The notes: generated from the sequence alone by a model not told the origin. Counted from the stretch's first letter, positions 25,270 through 34,225 are shown. The stretch: 64,000 nt of DNA from Ciceribacter sichuanensis (GCF_024055605.1 NZ_JAMXLX010000013.1:1-64000); one strand, 5' to 3'. Numbers and translations: made by a program.

Positions 25270-25716
25270 TTAGGGATGCTTTGCGTCGCCGGCGGTAGCA
25301 GCCGCCTTGCCGAAACCTTCTTCCGCCTCCGCGAAAGCCTTGACCAGGGCAACGACCTGCCGACGGATATTCTGGTCCTTGATCTTGAAAAACGCCTGGT
25401 TCAGCGCAAACCCATCCTGCGACGTCAGGAAGGTCTGCAGTTCGCTGGCTTCGTTTTTCTGCTGCCCCTGAGGTGGTGATGCCGCCCCCGGTGCGCTCTG
25501 GAAAAAGAACGCGGCATCGACACCGAGGATCTTTGCGATTGCCTGAAGGCGCGAGGCTCCGACGCGATTGGTGCCCTTTTCATACTTCTGGACCTGCTGG
25601 AACGTGATCCCCAACTGATCGCCGAGGGCCGACTGACTGATGCTTAAAATCTTGCGGCGCAGCTTGATCTGCATGCCGACGTGAACGTCGATGGGATTGG
25701 GGTTTTTGGTCGACAT
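25270..25716 (-). CDS. XRE (Cro/C1-type) transcriptional regulator
   Basis: This encodes 148 residues. An HTH_3 domain spans about residues 12-68, with SQSALGDQLGITFQQVQKYE as the helix-turn-helix and a following RVGASRLQAIAKIL. The C-terminal half has a charged helical region (EAEEGFGKAA). This is the PhrR-like family that is abundant in Rhizobiaceae, usually acting as a dimeric repressor. Targets are unknown; nothing in the adjacent peptide-modification operon specifically ties it there. Confidence 0.8.
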   Translation of the reverse strand: MSTKNPNPIDVHVGMQIKLRRKILSISQSALGDQLGITFQQVQKYEKGTNRVGASRLQAIAKILGVDAAFFFQSAPGAASPPQGQQKNEASELQTFLTSQDGFALNQAFFKIKDQNIRRQVVALVKAFAEAEEGFGKAAATAGDAKHP

Positions 25717-25803
25717 GTCTATTCCTCATTCTGGCAACGCCTGGCGACGATATCCTCGTTGAGAATTTTATGAAAGTACAATCTATCGATGCAGGAGACT
25801 TCA

Positions 25804-26970
25804 CTAAAGTGTTATGCTTTTCCGCGCGATGGGCATATCCGTAACCGGTGAGTTTCGTTGCCTGCTGATAACCTTGGACGCGCAACGGAGAGCACCATTG
25901 CGGCTTGCAAAACGGCTCCATTCGGGAACGGGAATGACATCGAAGCCCAGCTCTTCCCATATCCCTGCATTTGCCCGGTCATAATCTTCAAGCGGTTCCA
26001 GATCGCCGAACTGCGGTAGCCACATCAGCGGCTTCCGGCGCCCCGGGCGCAGTCCGTTCTCCACGAGGACGTTATTGTAGAGCCGCGGCAGGCGTTTTCC
26101 GCTATCTAATGCTATGGCGACAGGGATCGGGTTGCGAAGCACTGCGAAGCCCTGACGGATCAGATGGGTCACCGATGCATCCAGCTGCCGTCGCAGGTTT
26201 TCGAAGATACCGTTCGGCGGGCTTGCCGGTGCGTCGGGTTCGCCGACCAGCAGCAGCGGTCGGCCATCGCGTTCCAGGCCGGTCACCGAGACGAACTGAT
26301 CGACATGAAAGCCCACCTGATGAAGGCGACCGGCGAACGGGAGAGATCCCGTGGCGTCTGTCGATGCCATCGGCGAGAGGCCCGCCACCTGATAGCCGAA
26401 GATCCTGATGGGACGATGATCCACCTCGGTGAGGATTGCCGGCCCTTGAAAACCCGCGGCATCCCCGGTTTGAAGGCCGTTCGTCTTCATGCTCGACCAC
26501 CCGACCAGCCGGAAGTCCGGACCGACAAGCTGGTCGCCGCCGGCAAGATCGATTGCGACAGGGACGGTGGCGACGCCGATAGCATGCGCCAGATGACTGG
26601 CGACCACATCGTCCGGCCTCGACAATATCTCGACGGCGCCGGTGTCGTGCGTGCGCACGTGGAAGAAATCCTGGATCCAGGGGCTGGGAACGCCGCCGGT
26701 GTTACCGCCAACCGGGATCAGCGTCAGTGAACATCCGGACTTCAACCGGTCGAGCCATGTCTTAGCGGCAGGCAGCGCGTTTGAGCTTAAGACAACGAAT
26801 GCCGTCACCTCTTGGGGAAGTGTGGCGATCAGATTGCCGATCGGCACCAGGAGGCCGTCGTTACGGTCGTACACGCTTTCGAGAAGAACATCAGGGATGG
26901 CGAAGGCGATCTGCTGGATGATACCGCCGCAGTCGGGCACCAGTGCTGGCTTTCGGCAGAGAGAGTGCAT
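25804..26970 (-). CDS. Guanidino-modifying-enzyme (peptidylarginine deiminase-like) family protein
   Basis: This encodes 388 residues. Features of the pentein/GME fold are SPWIQDFFHV (equivalent to the conserved Trp-Asp region), AGGDQLVG, a His-x-Asp in GFHVDQFVSV, and a C-terminal NGALRCASKV with Cys363 as the likely nucleophile. Families with this layout hydrolyse arginine or agmatine side chains or transfer amidino groups. It is the last gene of the TfuA-YcaO operon, 14 bases after tfuA, with AAGAGGAGAT before its ATG. Arginine-to-citrulline conversion of a peptide is a reasonable guess; an unrelated agmatine-like substrate cannot be excluded. Confidence 0.65.
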   Translation of the reverse strand: MHSLCRKPALVPDCGGIIQQIAFAIPDVLLESVYDRNDGLLVPIGNLIATLPQEVTAFVVLSSNALPAAKTWLDRLKSGCSLTLIPVGGNTGGVPSPWIQDFFHVRTHDTGAVEILSRPDDVVASHLAHAIGVATVPVAIDLAGGDQLVGPDFRLVGWSSMKTNGLQTGDAAGFQGPAILTEVDHRPIRIFGYQVAGLSPMASTDATGSLPFAGRLHQVGFHVDQFVSVTGLERDGRPLLLVGEPDAPASPPNGIFENLRRQLDASVTHLIRQGFAVLRNPIPVAIALDSGKRLPRLYNNVLVENGLRPGRRKPLMWLPQFGDLEPLEDYDRANAGIWEELGFDVIPVPEWSRFASRNGALRCASKVISRQRNSPVTDMPIARKSITL

Positions 26971-26984
26971 CGAGATCTCCTCTT

Positions 26985-27680
26985 TCAGCTCAGGCGGGCG
27001 GCGAGGTTTTGAAAGAAGATCGTATTCTGGAACGACCAGCCAACCGGCTGCAGTTCGGGCGGCGGATCATCTCTCAGTGTATCGAGCAATTCGAGAGCGT
27101 CAGCATGTTTGACCGACCTGGCATTCTCGGCGAGGGTTCGCGCCGTCTCGATCCCGAACCCCGCCTTTCTGGCAATGGATTTCCAGGTTCGCCCGGAAAA
27201 ATGCAACGCACTTGCTGCCGCCATCAGGGATGCGGTATCGGCGGGCTCCATGCTGGCAGAAAGTCCCTGGATGGTTGCCTCGGCATCGACGAGAGCAATC
27301 GTTAGGGGCTGATATCCAAGTTCCCGAGGAGCATGGCTGACGGCGACGTCCGCATCCGATACCCTGTCTCCGGTCCGATAGGATCGGAAGATACCGCCGA
27401 TGCCGATCATTCCGAAGGCCTCGCATTCGGCTGCCCGCAGCGCTCCCATGCTGGCCGCGCCGAATACGGCGACCCCGTGGGAGAGAGCATACAGGATCTC
27501 CTTGTGCCAGACCGCAACGCAATCTCCATAAAGCCCGTCGATGAGACCGATCCGTCGCGCGCCCTCGCGCGTTGCTGCCAGGATATCGCCGGCGACAGCC
27601 GGCGGCCGGATGGAGAAGTTGTAGCGGGGTGCGAGATCCAGGCCATAGGTCGAGGGACCGGTGAAGACAATTGTTTCCAT
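26985..27680 (-). CDS. tfuA: TfuA-like protein, YcaO partner
   Basis: This encodes 231 residues and is recognised by TGPSTYGLDL at the start and the hallmark block DGLYGDCVAVWHKEILYAL followed by GVAVFGAASMGALRAAE. TfuA proteins partner with YcaO enzymes. In methanogens they help install a backbone thioamide, and in Rhizobium TfuA is needed for the modified peptide trifolitoxin. Here tfuA starts four bases after the ycaO stop. The C-terminal third is helical and less conserved. Confidence 0.85.
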   Translation of the reverse strand: METIVFTGPSTYGLDLAPRYNFSIRPPAVAGDILAATREGARRIGLIDGLYGDCVAVWHKEILYALSHGVAVFGAASMGALRAAECEAFGMIGIGGIFRSYRTGDRVSDADVAVSHAPRELGYQPLTIALVDAEATIQGLSASMEPADTASLMAAASALHFSGRTWKSIARKAGFGIETARTLAENARSVKHADALELLDTLRDDPPPELQPVGWSFQNTIFFQNLAARLS

Positions 27681-27684
27681 CGAT

Positions 27685-28905
27685 CTAGGGCTCCATGAAC
27701 GCGTTGAGCGCGCTGGCGGAGAAGCGGCTTATCGATACAGTTGAAGACGAGGAGAGGCCGCTTGCGAGAACGCGCGCGACCTTGATGCCCGGTTCCCCGC
27801 TTTCAAGCGGGAATATGTATATGTCCTCCACCCCGCTTGCCAGGAGATGGGCTGCGAGGCGCTGCCAGTGTGCTGCGGATACGCCAGCCGAGATGAGCTC
27901 GCCCCCTTCGGGCATCATTGCCGGCAGCGTCTTTTCTTCTTCCCGAATGGATGCGGCGAGATTGCCGCAATAACGGGCGGGCGAAAGGTCATCGCGAGCG
28001 CCGCTGATATCGGTGAGCCGCGACTGCACCGCTTCAAGAAGAGCGACCGTTGCAGCCTCGAGGGGGTTGAGACGGCAGGCCACACCGGCAGCCGTCCGCA
28101 TTCCCGGACCATCCTGCGCCACAAAATGCCTTTCGATGCTGGCCATGACGACCGGCACGCCGTTTCCGGTTGTCAGATCATGGAACTCTGCCCTCAGTTC
28201 CGCCTTGTCGAGGCGATCGATCAAACCATCCAGGGACGGGTCAATAGCAGGCGGAATGCTTACTCTGCGTGTCCTGACGGAGCGGGTGTCCATCGCATCG
28301 ATCAGAAAACAGGCGTCGTGTTCTATGAGTTCGAGAAGCGCATGCAATATGGCGCGATCGCAATCGAAGCCGGCTGCAAGTCCGAGCGAACTCATGTGAA
28401 ACGCCCGCCGGTCCCATGGGAAGCCTGCGCGGAAGTCGAGGCCTATGAGCTCGTAGGGTGCAAGCACGTCCTTTCCGGTTCGAACGGAAAAACCTCTCAC
28501 CCAGGCCCGTTCCCGGTCCTGATCGAGGCAATCGACATCGACGCGGGAAAGCCGTTCCAGCGTAACCATGGGCGTGTGTCGCGCCGATATGGCTCTGACA
28601 GAGCCATATTCGCAGACATGACGTTGCGTATCTTCGGCGACGGCGCCCTCGATCGCTTCCATGATGGCCGACAGGCGTGCCTGCCTGATGGTGATGCCTT
28701 TGCCCTGGGAAACGGAAAGGCCTCGAGAATTGGGGCGAGTGGCAAACCAGACCGGAATACCGATCGTGTCCAGCCCGGTGATGTCGCCGACACGCGTGAT
28801 TCCGAAACGCCTGAGCGTCTCGGGACCCGGTTCCGTCGGTTCGAGCGCTTCCGACCGGTCGGATCTGACGGTCTCCACGCCCTCGCCGTGAACTCCGAAC
28901 GCCAC
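27685..28905 (-). CDS. YcaO-domain ATP-dependent cyclodehydratase/thioamidase
   Basis: This encodes 406 residues. YcaO ATP- and Mg-binding elements are present: SQGKGITIRQARLSAIMEAI with acidic ligands (about residue 85), HALLELIEHDA (about 190) and CRLNPLEAATVALLEAVQSR (about 280). YcaO enzymes activate a backbone amide with ATP to make azoline rings or, with TfuA, thioamides. The C-terminus does not show the PxPxP ending of azoline-forming YcaO enzymes, which fits a TfuA-type enzyme. The frame opens with GTG directly after the TAA of the upstream gene, so it is probably translationally coupled. Confidence 0.85.
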   Translation of the reverse strand: MAFGVHGEGVETVRSDRSEALEPTEPGPETLRRFGITRVGDITGLDTIGIPVWFATRPNSRGLSVSQGKGITIRQARLSAIMEAIEGAVAEDTQRHVCEYGSVRAISARHTPMVTLERLSRVDVDCLDQDRERAWVRGFSVRTGKDVLAPYELIGLDFRAGFPWDRRAFHMSSLGLAAGFDCDRAILHALLELIEHDACFLIDAMDTRSVRTRRVSIPPAIDPSLDGLIDRLDKAELRAEFHDLTTGNGVPVVMASIERHFVAQDGPGMRTAAGVACRLNPLEAATVALLEAVQSRLTDISGARDDLSPARYCGNLAASIREEEKTLPAMMPEGGELISAGVSAAHWQRLAAHLLASGVEDIYIFPLESGEPGIKVARVLASGLSSSSTVSISRFSASALNAFMEP

Positions 28906-29337
28906 TTAAGGAGCTGCGTTGGGCGTGTCGGACAGAATTGCTTCAAACAGATCACCGGCCGTTATTCCGCTCGGACCGACAGCACGCAATGCAGATTCGA
29001 TCGGAAGCTGGATGACGCGGTTGAAATCCCACCCCGCATCGACCACTTCGCCGACCAGGGCGAAATCCGCCTCCGAAACCGTGGCTCCACCGGAAATCAG
29101 CGCCTCGATGCCCTGGATCTGGACTTCATCGAGCGCTGTGTCGGGCTTGCCGTCCTGGCTTGCCATCATGGCCTTGGCCTTCGCGGCAATCCGGGCGTAG
29201 CCGTCGACGCCTGGATGACTGGCCTCATAGGCGGTAATCACCTCGTGAGACACCGTTGCGGCGCGAAGCGGCGATGTCCTCAAAACGAGCACACCAAAAC
29301 CCTTCTTGCCGATGACGTAGAACTGCGAATTCGTCAT
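28906..29337 (-). CDS. Small protein of unknown function in the YcaO operon, candidate substrate or carrier
   Basis: This encodes 143 residues and no cysteine. The N-terminal part (FYVIGKKGFGVLVLRTSP) is strand-rich and the remainder helical, ending SDTPNAAP. No family was recognised. It is the second gene of the operon: 12 bases follow the regulator stop, and its own TAA touches the YcaO GTG. Because it contains Ser/Thr but no Cys, it could be a backbone-modified substrate, a leader-like partner, or simply an accessory protein. Evidence for any of these is positional only. Confidence 0.6.
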   Translation of the reverse strand: MTNSQFYVIGKKGFGVLVLRTSPLRAATVSHEVITAYEASHPGVDGYARIAAKAKAMMASQDGKPDTALDEVQIQGIEALISGGATVSEADFALVGEVVDAGWDFNRVIQLPIESALRAVGPSGITAGDLFEAILSDTPNAAP

Positions 29338-29349
29338 GGTAAAAACCCC

Positions 29350-31296
29350 CTATTTGATACCTGCTAATCGAAATGCCGTATAAAGTTTCTCGTTAGCCGC
29401 CGGATCCTTGTCTGGCGATACGCCACTGATCTCCCTGGCTGACAGGCCAGGATAGATCTCCTGCAGGCGGCGCGCATATCCTCGCGCCGCCTCCAGATTT
29501 CCATTGAGAGCATGACTTGCGGTCAGCACCCTCAACGCCGGTTCGTCGTTCTCCATCTTCGTGCAGAGATCCACCGCCGTCCGATAGTCGTCCCGCTTCA
29601 GCGCGATGCTGGCGCCCGCCCACCAGTAGATATCCGGAGCCAGCGGATTGAGATCGATCGCCTGCTGGAAGCGTTGCCATGCGAGGTCTTTTTCCCCGAA
29701 ATGCGCAAGCGCATCCGCATGCTGGATCAGGAGATCGGCCGAGTTGGGCGCAAGTGCTTCCGCCTCGAAGAAACCTTGCGCCGATGTCTCGAAATCCCGC
29801 TGGTAAAGCGCGACGACTGCGCGCATCCAGTGGCCGATGCCGAGTGCCGGATCGATCTCGATCGCGGCTTCCGCTTCGGCCTTCGCCCGGTGCAGGAGAT
29901 GCGGGTCATCACCGCCGAGCATAAGCCATTCAAGTTGAAGGGATTGCGCCGTACGCGCTCGCGCAACCGACATCTGAGGATCTATCTCGATTGCCTTGCG
30001 GAACTCCGAACGCGCCCTGCGCAGGAGCGGCAGATCGCATTTTCCCCGTAGCAGCTGCTGGCCTGACAGGAGGTGATGATAGGCGCCGCCATCATGTTGC
30101 CGGGCCGGCGCAAGCTGGAGCCGCTCGATCTGTTCGGCCAATGCGGCGGCTATCTGTTTCGACAGCATCCTGAAGGCGGAGTGGAGCTGGCGCTCCGCCA
30201 GGACTACCTCGAGCGACCAGACGATCTCGCCTGTCGCCTCCTCGATCATGGCAAATGACAGGCGCATGTTGTCGAACACGGTCGCCTTGACACAATAGTC
30301 TGCCCGTAGCGTTCGGTATAGCCCGCCCGACATGTCGCCTGCCGTCGCGAAACTGCTATAGGGAGAGATGACGGCAAATGTCCGGTAGCGAACCAGGCTG
30401 TTGGCGATATCCTCGACGAAAGCCTGGACGAAGGACGGGAAGCTACTTCCATCAATTCTGGTCGGGCGCAGGAATGCGACCCGGGGACGCCGGCAAGTTG
30501 CGCCCGCCGAGGATGCTGACGGAGACACTGCAATCGCTTCCACGCGTCCCTTCAGCCGGCGATGAAGCGCAAGCGTTTCGGCCTCCGGTGACCGTCCGTC
30601 CAGTTGCGTGTGCTGGGCCAGTCTGGCGAAAATCCGATCGCTGGCTGCGGGATCTCCCGCCCGCGCGAAAGCGTTCATGAAAAGCCGATAGGTCTCCTCC
30701 CTGTCCGGCTCGAGCTGCAAGGCATGATTGGCGATCGTCGCGATGTCCGCAGACTTCCCGGCGCCAAATCGTGTGACATCATCGAGCAGGCGGTTCATCG
30801 CACCGTGAAACTGGTCGTTCAGCCGGTTTCGTTGGGATAGCAGCCAGAAATCGAACTGTTCAGTTCCGGCTTCAACTGCTTGCAGGAGCTCACCGGTCAC
30901 AGCGAGAAGGCCCTTCAGCCTGCTGTCGATATCCTCATCCTTAAGCGACGACAGGAACGCCTCGAGATCGGAGCGCCGTGTCGCTGGACCGACGGTCAGC
31001 CCTGCCATCGTCGAAACGACGAATGGTTCGCCGTCAATGGCGTGCTGTTGCAGCCTGAGCAGAAGCTGACGAAGATTTGCGGCCGCGCGCTTTTCCTCGG
31101 CATCTTCCCAAAGAAGGAACGCCGCCGCCTGGCGTGTCAGGAAGCGGGAGGGAGACAGGAGAAGCGCGGCAATAAGGACCAGGCCTTTAACGGGAAAAAA
31201 TGTCCGATGCCCCGCTTCGCAGCGCGGCATGCCAAAGAGCCGGATCACTAAAGGTTCCGCGTCTTCAACCACGTCATCACCCCTTTGAGTCGCCAT
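29350..31296 (-). CDS. SARP-type transcriptional regulator with BTAD and TPR domains
   Basis: This encodes 648 residues. An OmpR-like winged helix (about 15-105, with LLSPSRFLTRQAAAFLLW and AAANLRQLLLRLQ) is followed by a BTAD-like helical region (about 120-245). A middle domain (about 270-390) resembles those in adenylate-cyclase-associated TPR regulators. C-terminal TPR repeats (about 400-620) include FRKAIEIDPQMSVARARTAQS and FQQAIDLNPLAPDIYWWAG. SARP-like proteins activate nearby biosynthetic genes. It is the first gene of the minus-strand operon, so it probably controls the YcaO genes and itself. It is divergent from the gene at 31442. Confidence 0.75.
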   Translation of the reverse strand: MATQRGDDVVEDAEPLVIRLFGMPRCEAGHRTFFPVKGLVLIAALLLSPSRFLTRQAAAFLLWEDAEEKRAAANLRQLLLRLQQHAIDGEPFVVSTMAGLTVGPATRRSDLEAFLSSLKDEDIDSRLKGLLAVTGELLQAVEAGTEQFDFWLLSQRNRLNDQFHGAMNRLLDDVTRFGAGKSADIATIANHALQLEPDREETYRLFMNAFARAGDPAASDRIFARLAQHTQLDGRSPEAETLALHRRLKGRVEAIAVSPSASSAGATCRRPRVAFLRPTRIDGSSFPSFVQAFVEDIANSLVRYRTFAVISPYSSFATAGDMSGGLYRTLRADYCVKATVFDNMRLSFAMIEEATGEIVWSLEVVLAERQLHSAFRMLSKQIAAALAEQIERLQLAPARQHDGGAYHHLLSGQQLLRGKCDLPLLRRARSEFRKAIEIDPQMSVARARTAQSLQLEWLMLGGDDPHLLHRAKAEAEAAIEIDPALGIGHWMRAVVALYQRDFETSAQGFFEAEALAPNSADLLIQHADALAHFGEKDLAWQRFQQAIDLNPLAPDIYWWAGASIALKRDDYRTAVDLCTKMENDEPALRVLTASHALNGNLEAARGYARRLQEIYPGLSAREISGVSPDKDPAANEKLYTAFRLAGIK

Positions 31297-31441
31297 CTAA
31301 CAACGGCATATGAGAAATTGAAAGTGGCATTGTAATACGATTTTGCGTTGCTTTGATGATTGCATCGTATAGGTTGTGTACGCAGGGGGAAGAAACACGG
31401 AAAGCGGGATCGGTCAGCCGCTGTTCGTCCGAGGAGCAAGA

Positions 31442-31960
31442 ATGGACCATTTGCCGTTTCATAATTCATATTTGACGTTTTCATTTCAGGCAGAACCTTA
31501 CCAGCGTGCCGATGACGTAGGTTATGCGATCAGCGAATTCATGTGGTTCAGGGGCCAGCCATTTTATCCAATCGGAGCACTGGCCGAGGCGAAAATCGCC
31601 CATCTCAGGTTGTCTGCGGGAAAATTTGATGCAGGCGATGAAGACAATCTCGATCTCGTGTTCAGGATGAGAGAGGCCGGTGGAGGGCACTACTTCGAAA
31701 TCGTGCTGCGTTCGGACCGCGGTACCCGTTATGGCGGCTGGGCATGGGGAAGGGAACTCGAGGTTCTCGACGAGTTCGTAAACGGTTATCGCGTGCTGGT
31801 CGCAAGCTCCGGGATCTGCAGGCGGCGCTTCGAGTTCTGCTGCAACAAGAGCCGCTACCGATGCGTTGCGCCCGGTGCTCTCAGCAAGAGCAACTCGACG
31901 TTTGCGGTATCTCCATTAACTGATACGGGGCTCCTCGAAGCAGAAGTCAGATCAGTCTGA
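31442..31960 (+). CDS. Hypothetical protein divergent from the YcaO operon
   Basis: This encodes 172 residues. The start at 31442 follows GAGGAGCAAG; an in-frame start at 31376 lacks a site. The protein is strand-rich (YLTFSFQAEPYQ, HYFEIVLRSD) with four cysteines clustered in a short segment (CRRRFEFCCNKSRYRC). No signal peptide or TM helix is visible. It shares a 145-base divergent promoter region with the SARP regulator, so it may be co-regulated with the peptide-modification operon. Function unknown. Confidence 0.55.
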   Translation: MDHLPFHNSYLTFSFQAEPYQRADDVGYAISEFMWFRGQPFYPIGALAEAKIAHLRLSAGKFDAGDEDNLDLVFRMREAGGGHYFEIVLRSDRGTRYGGWAWGRELEVLDEFVNGYRVLVASSGICRRRFEFCCNKSRYRCVAPGALSKSNSTFAVSPLTDTGLLEAEVRSV

Positions 31961-32091
31961 TTTAGCTCCAGCGTCTTTATCTGCTCGCCCGTTGCCACTG
32001 GGTATCATGGACTTTACGGGATGAGCCTGTTGTCGTTGGCGGCGCGTGAGATCTGTTGCGATGGCAGAAACGGATAAACGAGAGACCAGTC

Positions 32092-32200
32092 ATGCGTGGC
32101 CAACTCTTCAATCTGACCGGCAAGTGCGCCTTGTGGCAGGCTATTCCCAGGGGATCGGGTTTGCGCTTATGCGTGGCCTGGCTGACGCCGGGCGCGAGCA
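32092..32200 (+). pseudogene. Short-chain dehydrogenase (gluconate 5-dehydrogenase-like) N-terminal remnant
   Basis: ATG 32092 encodes MRGQLFNLTGKCA, and after a one-base loss near 32129 the next frame continues LVAGYSQGIGFALMRGLADAG. Together they give the N-terminal strand and TGxxxGIG-type NAD-binding loop of an SDR enzyme, most like gluconate 5-dehydrogenase. The first glycine of the loop is also altered. The catalytic YxxxK part is gone. Confidence 0.65.
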
Positions 32201-32962
32201 GCAGCGCAGCAAGAGCGGCCCTCGCCGAACCGGCCAGACGGATCATATGTTTGGGATACCGGATGGCAGCAAGAGCAATGGTTATCAGAAGCGTGGCCGT
32301 AAGCCTGGCCGGCGGACGGACTTCATGAACGATCCGCAGGTGATTGCGAAACGGCAGCGGGCCCTGGCCCGGATGGAAGCGGCCGAATGAATGGCGGTGG
32401 ACATAGTCTCAAAGCTAAAGCCGAGGGGTGCGTCCCACCCGCCCTCGCTCCTCCCTTTCAATCCGGCCCACCCGGTCGGATCGGGGGCTAACCATCACAG
32501 CCAATGGCGCATCTCTAACTGGCCACCACCGTCGCAGCCCTATCCAGCTTTGACAAGTGGCGTAGCGGTCTCTGCAACAAAGGATCAGCCAATACAGCTC
32601 ACTTTTGCTCGCCCATGAAAATGTCGGTTGTCTATCTGTTTCCCTGTTACCAACGCGTTTTCCCTGTTCTCTTGTTAAGGGAAAGAACTGCTAATTTGCT
32701 GAATAGGTAGCGGAATTCGGATCTGCAGAAGCCGAGCTTTCTCGGCTATATCGATTTTTCGCTGCATTCGTTCAGAGAACAGGGTATTGGCCTTGAGAAC
32801 CGTTCGCTCCTGTCTGCAAGCAGCACCATTTTCCTGACTATATTATGCAAAAAATTCTGGAATTTCAGAAGTCTGGCCTGATTGTCAGTTCACTCAGCGC
32901 GAGTGCGAGGTATCTCGGGCGTCTTCCTTCCTAATTCCGCGCGAGTCGGCTAATTCTCGTGC
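32200..32962. other. Non-coding or decayed stretch with tandem motif
   Basis: After the SDR remnant, a plus-strand frame ends at 32388 with an Arg/Lys-rich tail (RRTDFMNDPQVIAKRQRALA) that I could not assign. From 32400 to 32962 no gene is supported. Two copies of tttccctgtt (32639-32648 and 32659-32668) are followed by the inverted aagggaaa at 32677-32684. This arrangement resembles rhizobial intergenic repeat elements, though I could not confirm a family. The right end must hold the promoter of the exopolysaccharide cluster. Confidence 0.45.
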
Positions 32963-34225
32963 ATGGATCTCGGTGCGCTTCATAATTCGCAAGGCTCGCT
33001 TTCGACCGGTGCTGCCCGGTCGGATGGGCGGCTGGTGCGTGTCGTGGTGCCGCTCGCGGTCATGTATAATGGTCTTCTTGCCCTCATCAACGCGCATGTC
33101 ATGCCGCTCGGCTTTGCTCATGTGGCGCTTGTCGAGATCGGGCTTCTGTTCGTCTCGCTGATGTATCTGCTCTATCGCGGCCTTTCGCAGGAATCCCTGC
33201 CGGTCGTCGTGCTGGTCGGCTTCTTCGCGATCGTGATGGCCTATACTTCGGTGGCGAACGGCATGCTGTTCGTCGATTTTTTCCGCAACGTGCTGATCAT
33301 CGCGGTCTTCTGCCAACTTGGTGCGATGACGGACGGGCGCACCGTCGAATTTGTCTTTCGTATCTGTTGTATCTGCGTGCTGTCGGTGCTGCTGGTGGAG
33401 ATCTTCTTCACCAAGGTCTATGAGGATCTTCTCTATCCGGCGCTGTATTTCACCAACACCCGCGGTCTTGAGCAGATTTCCTTTGGTGGCTCCAAGATTT
33501 TCCAGAACGCCATCAACATTCCCGGCCGCTTTTCCTTCGGCCTCAGCGACCACCGTACGGCTTCGCTCTTTCTCGAACAGGTGTCGCTGGCCAATTTCTC
33601 CGGTGTGCTGGATGTCTATCTGGTCAGCCGATTCAGCCGGATCAAGCGGTTCGACCGCATCCTCATGGTGTCGACGGTCATCCTCATCCTGCTGACCAAC
33701 GACTCCCGCAGCATGCTGGCCTTTTCAATGATCGGCCTCGGGGGGTATTTCATTTTCCCGAAGCTCAGCAACGTGCTCCGTCCCCTGGTCATGCCGATCG
33801 TCCTCTGCGCTGGTGCGATTGTCTTTCTGATACGGCCGGATGCGAGCGGCGATACGCTGGACGGCCGTATCGTCCTGACCATGAAGGGTTTCCTCAATCT
33901 CGATTTCGTCGAACTGCTGGCGCTGAATGTTCGCGTCATCGGCAATTTCGCCGATAGCGGCTACATCTATGTCATCAATGCCGGAACGGTTTTCGGCCTC
34001 ATCGCCTTCTGGCTCTTCGTGACCTTCTATCCGGGCGGGCAGAGCGACGACCAGAAACGTTGCGCCTTTGCGCTCGGGACCTTCATCTTCCTCAACATGA
34101 TGATCGGCGGCACCGCGATCTTCTCGATCAAGGTCGGCGCACTGATCTGGCTTCTCGTCGGCTATATGAAATTTTCCGAGGGTGAGGGGAAATTAACTGC
34201 GTTGCCCGATCATCAACGACAATAG
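32963..34225 (+). CDS. Wzy/ExoQ-like polysaccharide polymerase (O-antigen ligase family)
   Basis: This encodes 420 residues, an integral membrane protein with about ten TM helices. A large loop (about residues 155-205) is followed by TM segments around ILMVSTVILILLTNDSRSML and LVMPIVLCAGAIVFL. The NDSRS motif after a TM helix is characteristic of Wzy/O-antigen ligase-type polymerases. It is expected to join lipid-linked repeat units in the inner membrane during exopolysaccharide synthesis. It heads a run of polysaccharide genes on the same strand. The start is the first ATG; its ribosome site is weak. Confidence 0.75.
   Translation: MDLGALHNSQGSLSTGAARSDGRLVRVVVPLAVMYNGLLALINAHVMPLGFAHVALVEIGLLFVSLMYLLYRGLSQESLPVVVLVGFFAIVMAYTSVANGMLFVDFFRNVLIIAVFCQLGAMTDGRTVEFVFRICCICVLSVLLVEIFFTKVYEDLLYPALYFTNTRGLEQISFGGSKIFQNAINIPGRFSFGLSDHRTASLFLEQVSLANFSGVLDVYLVSRFSRIKRFDRILMVSTVILILLTNDSRSMLAFSMIGLGGYFIFPKLSNVLRPLVMPIVLCAGAIVFLIRPDASGDTLDGRIVLTMKGFLNLDFVELLALNVRVIGNFADSGYIYVINAGTVFGLIAFWLFVTFYPGGQSDDQKRCAFALGTFIFLNMMIGGTAIFSIKVGALIWLLVGYMKFSEGEGKLTALPDHQRQ

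Noticed and set aside
27847-29367. 506-residue open frame opposite YcaO and the small operon gene
   Set aside because: It spans two real genes on the other strand and shows no domain; YcaO motifs prove the minus strand is coding.
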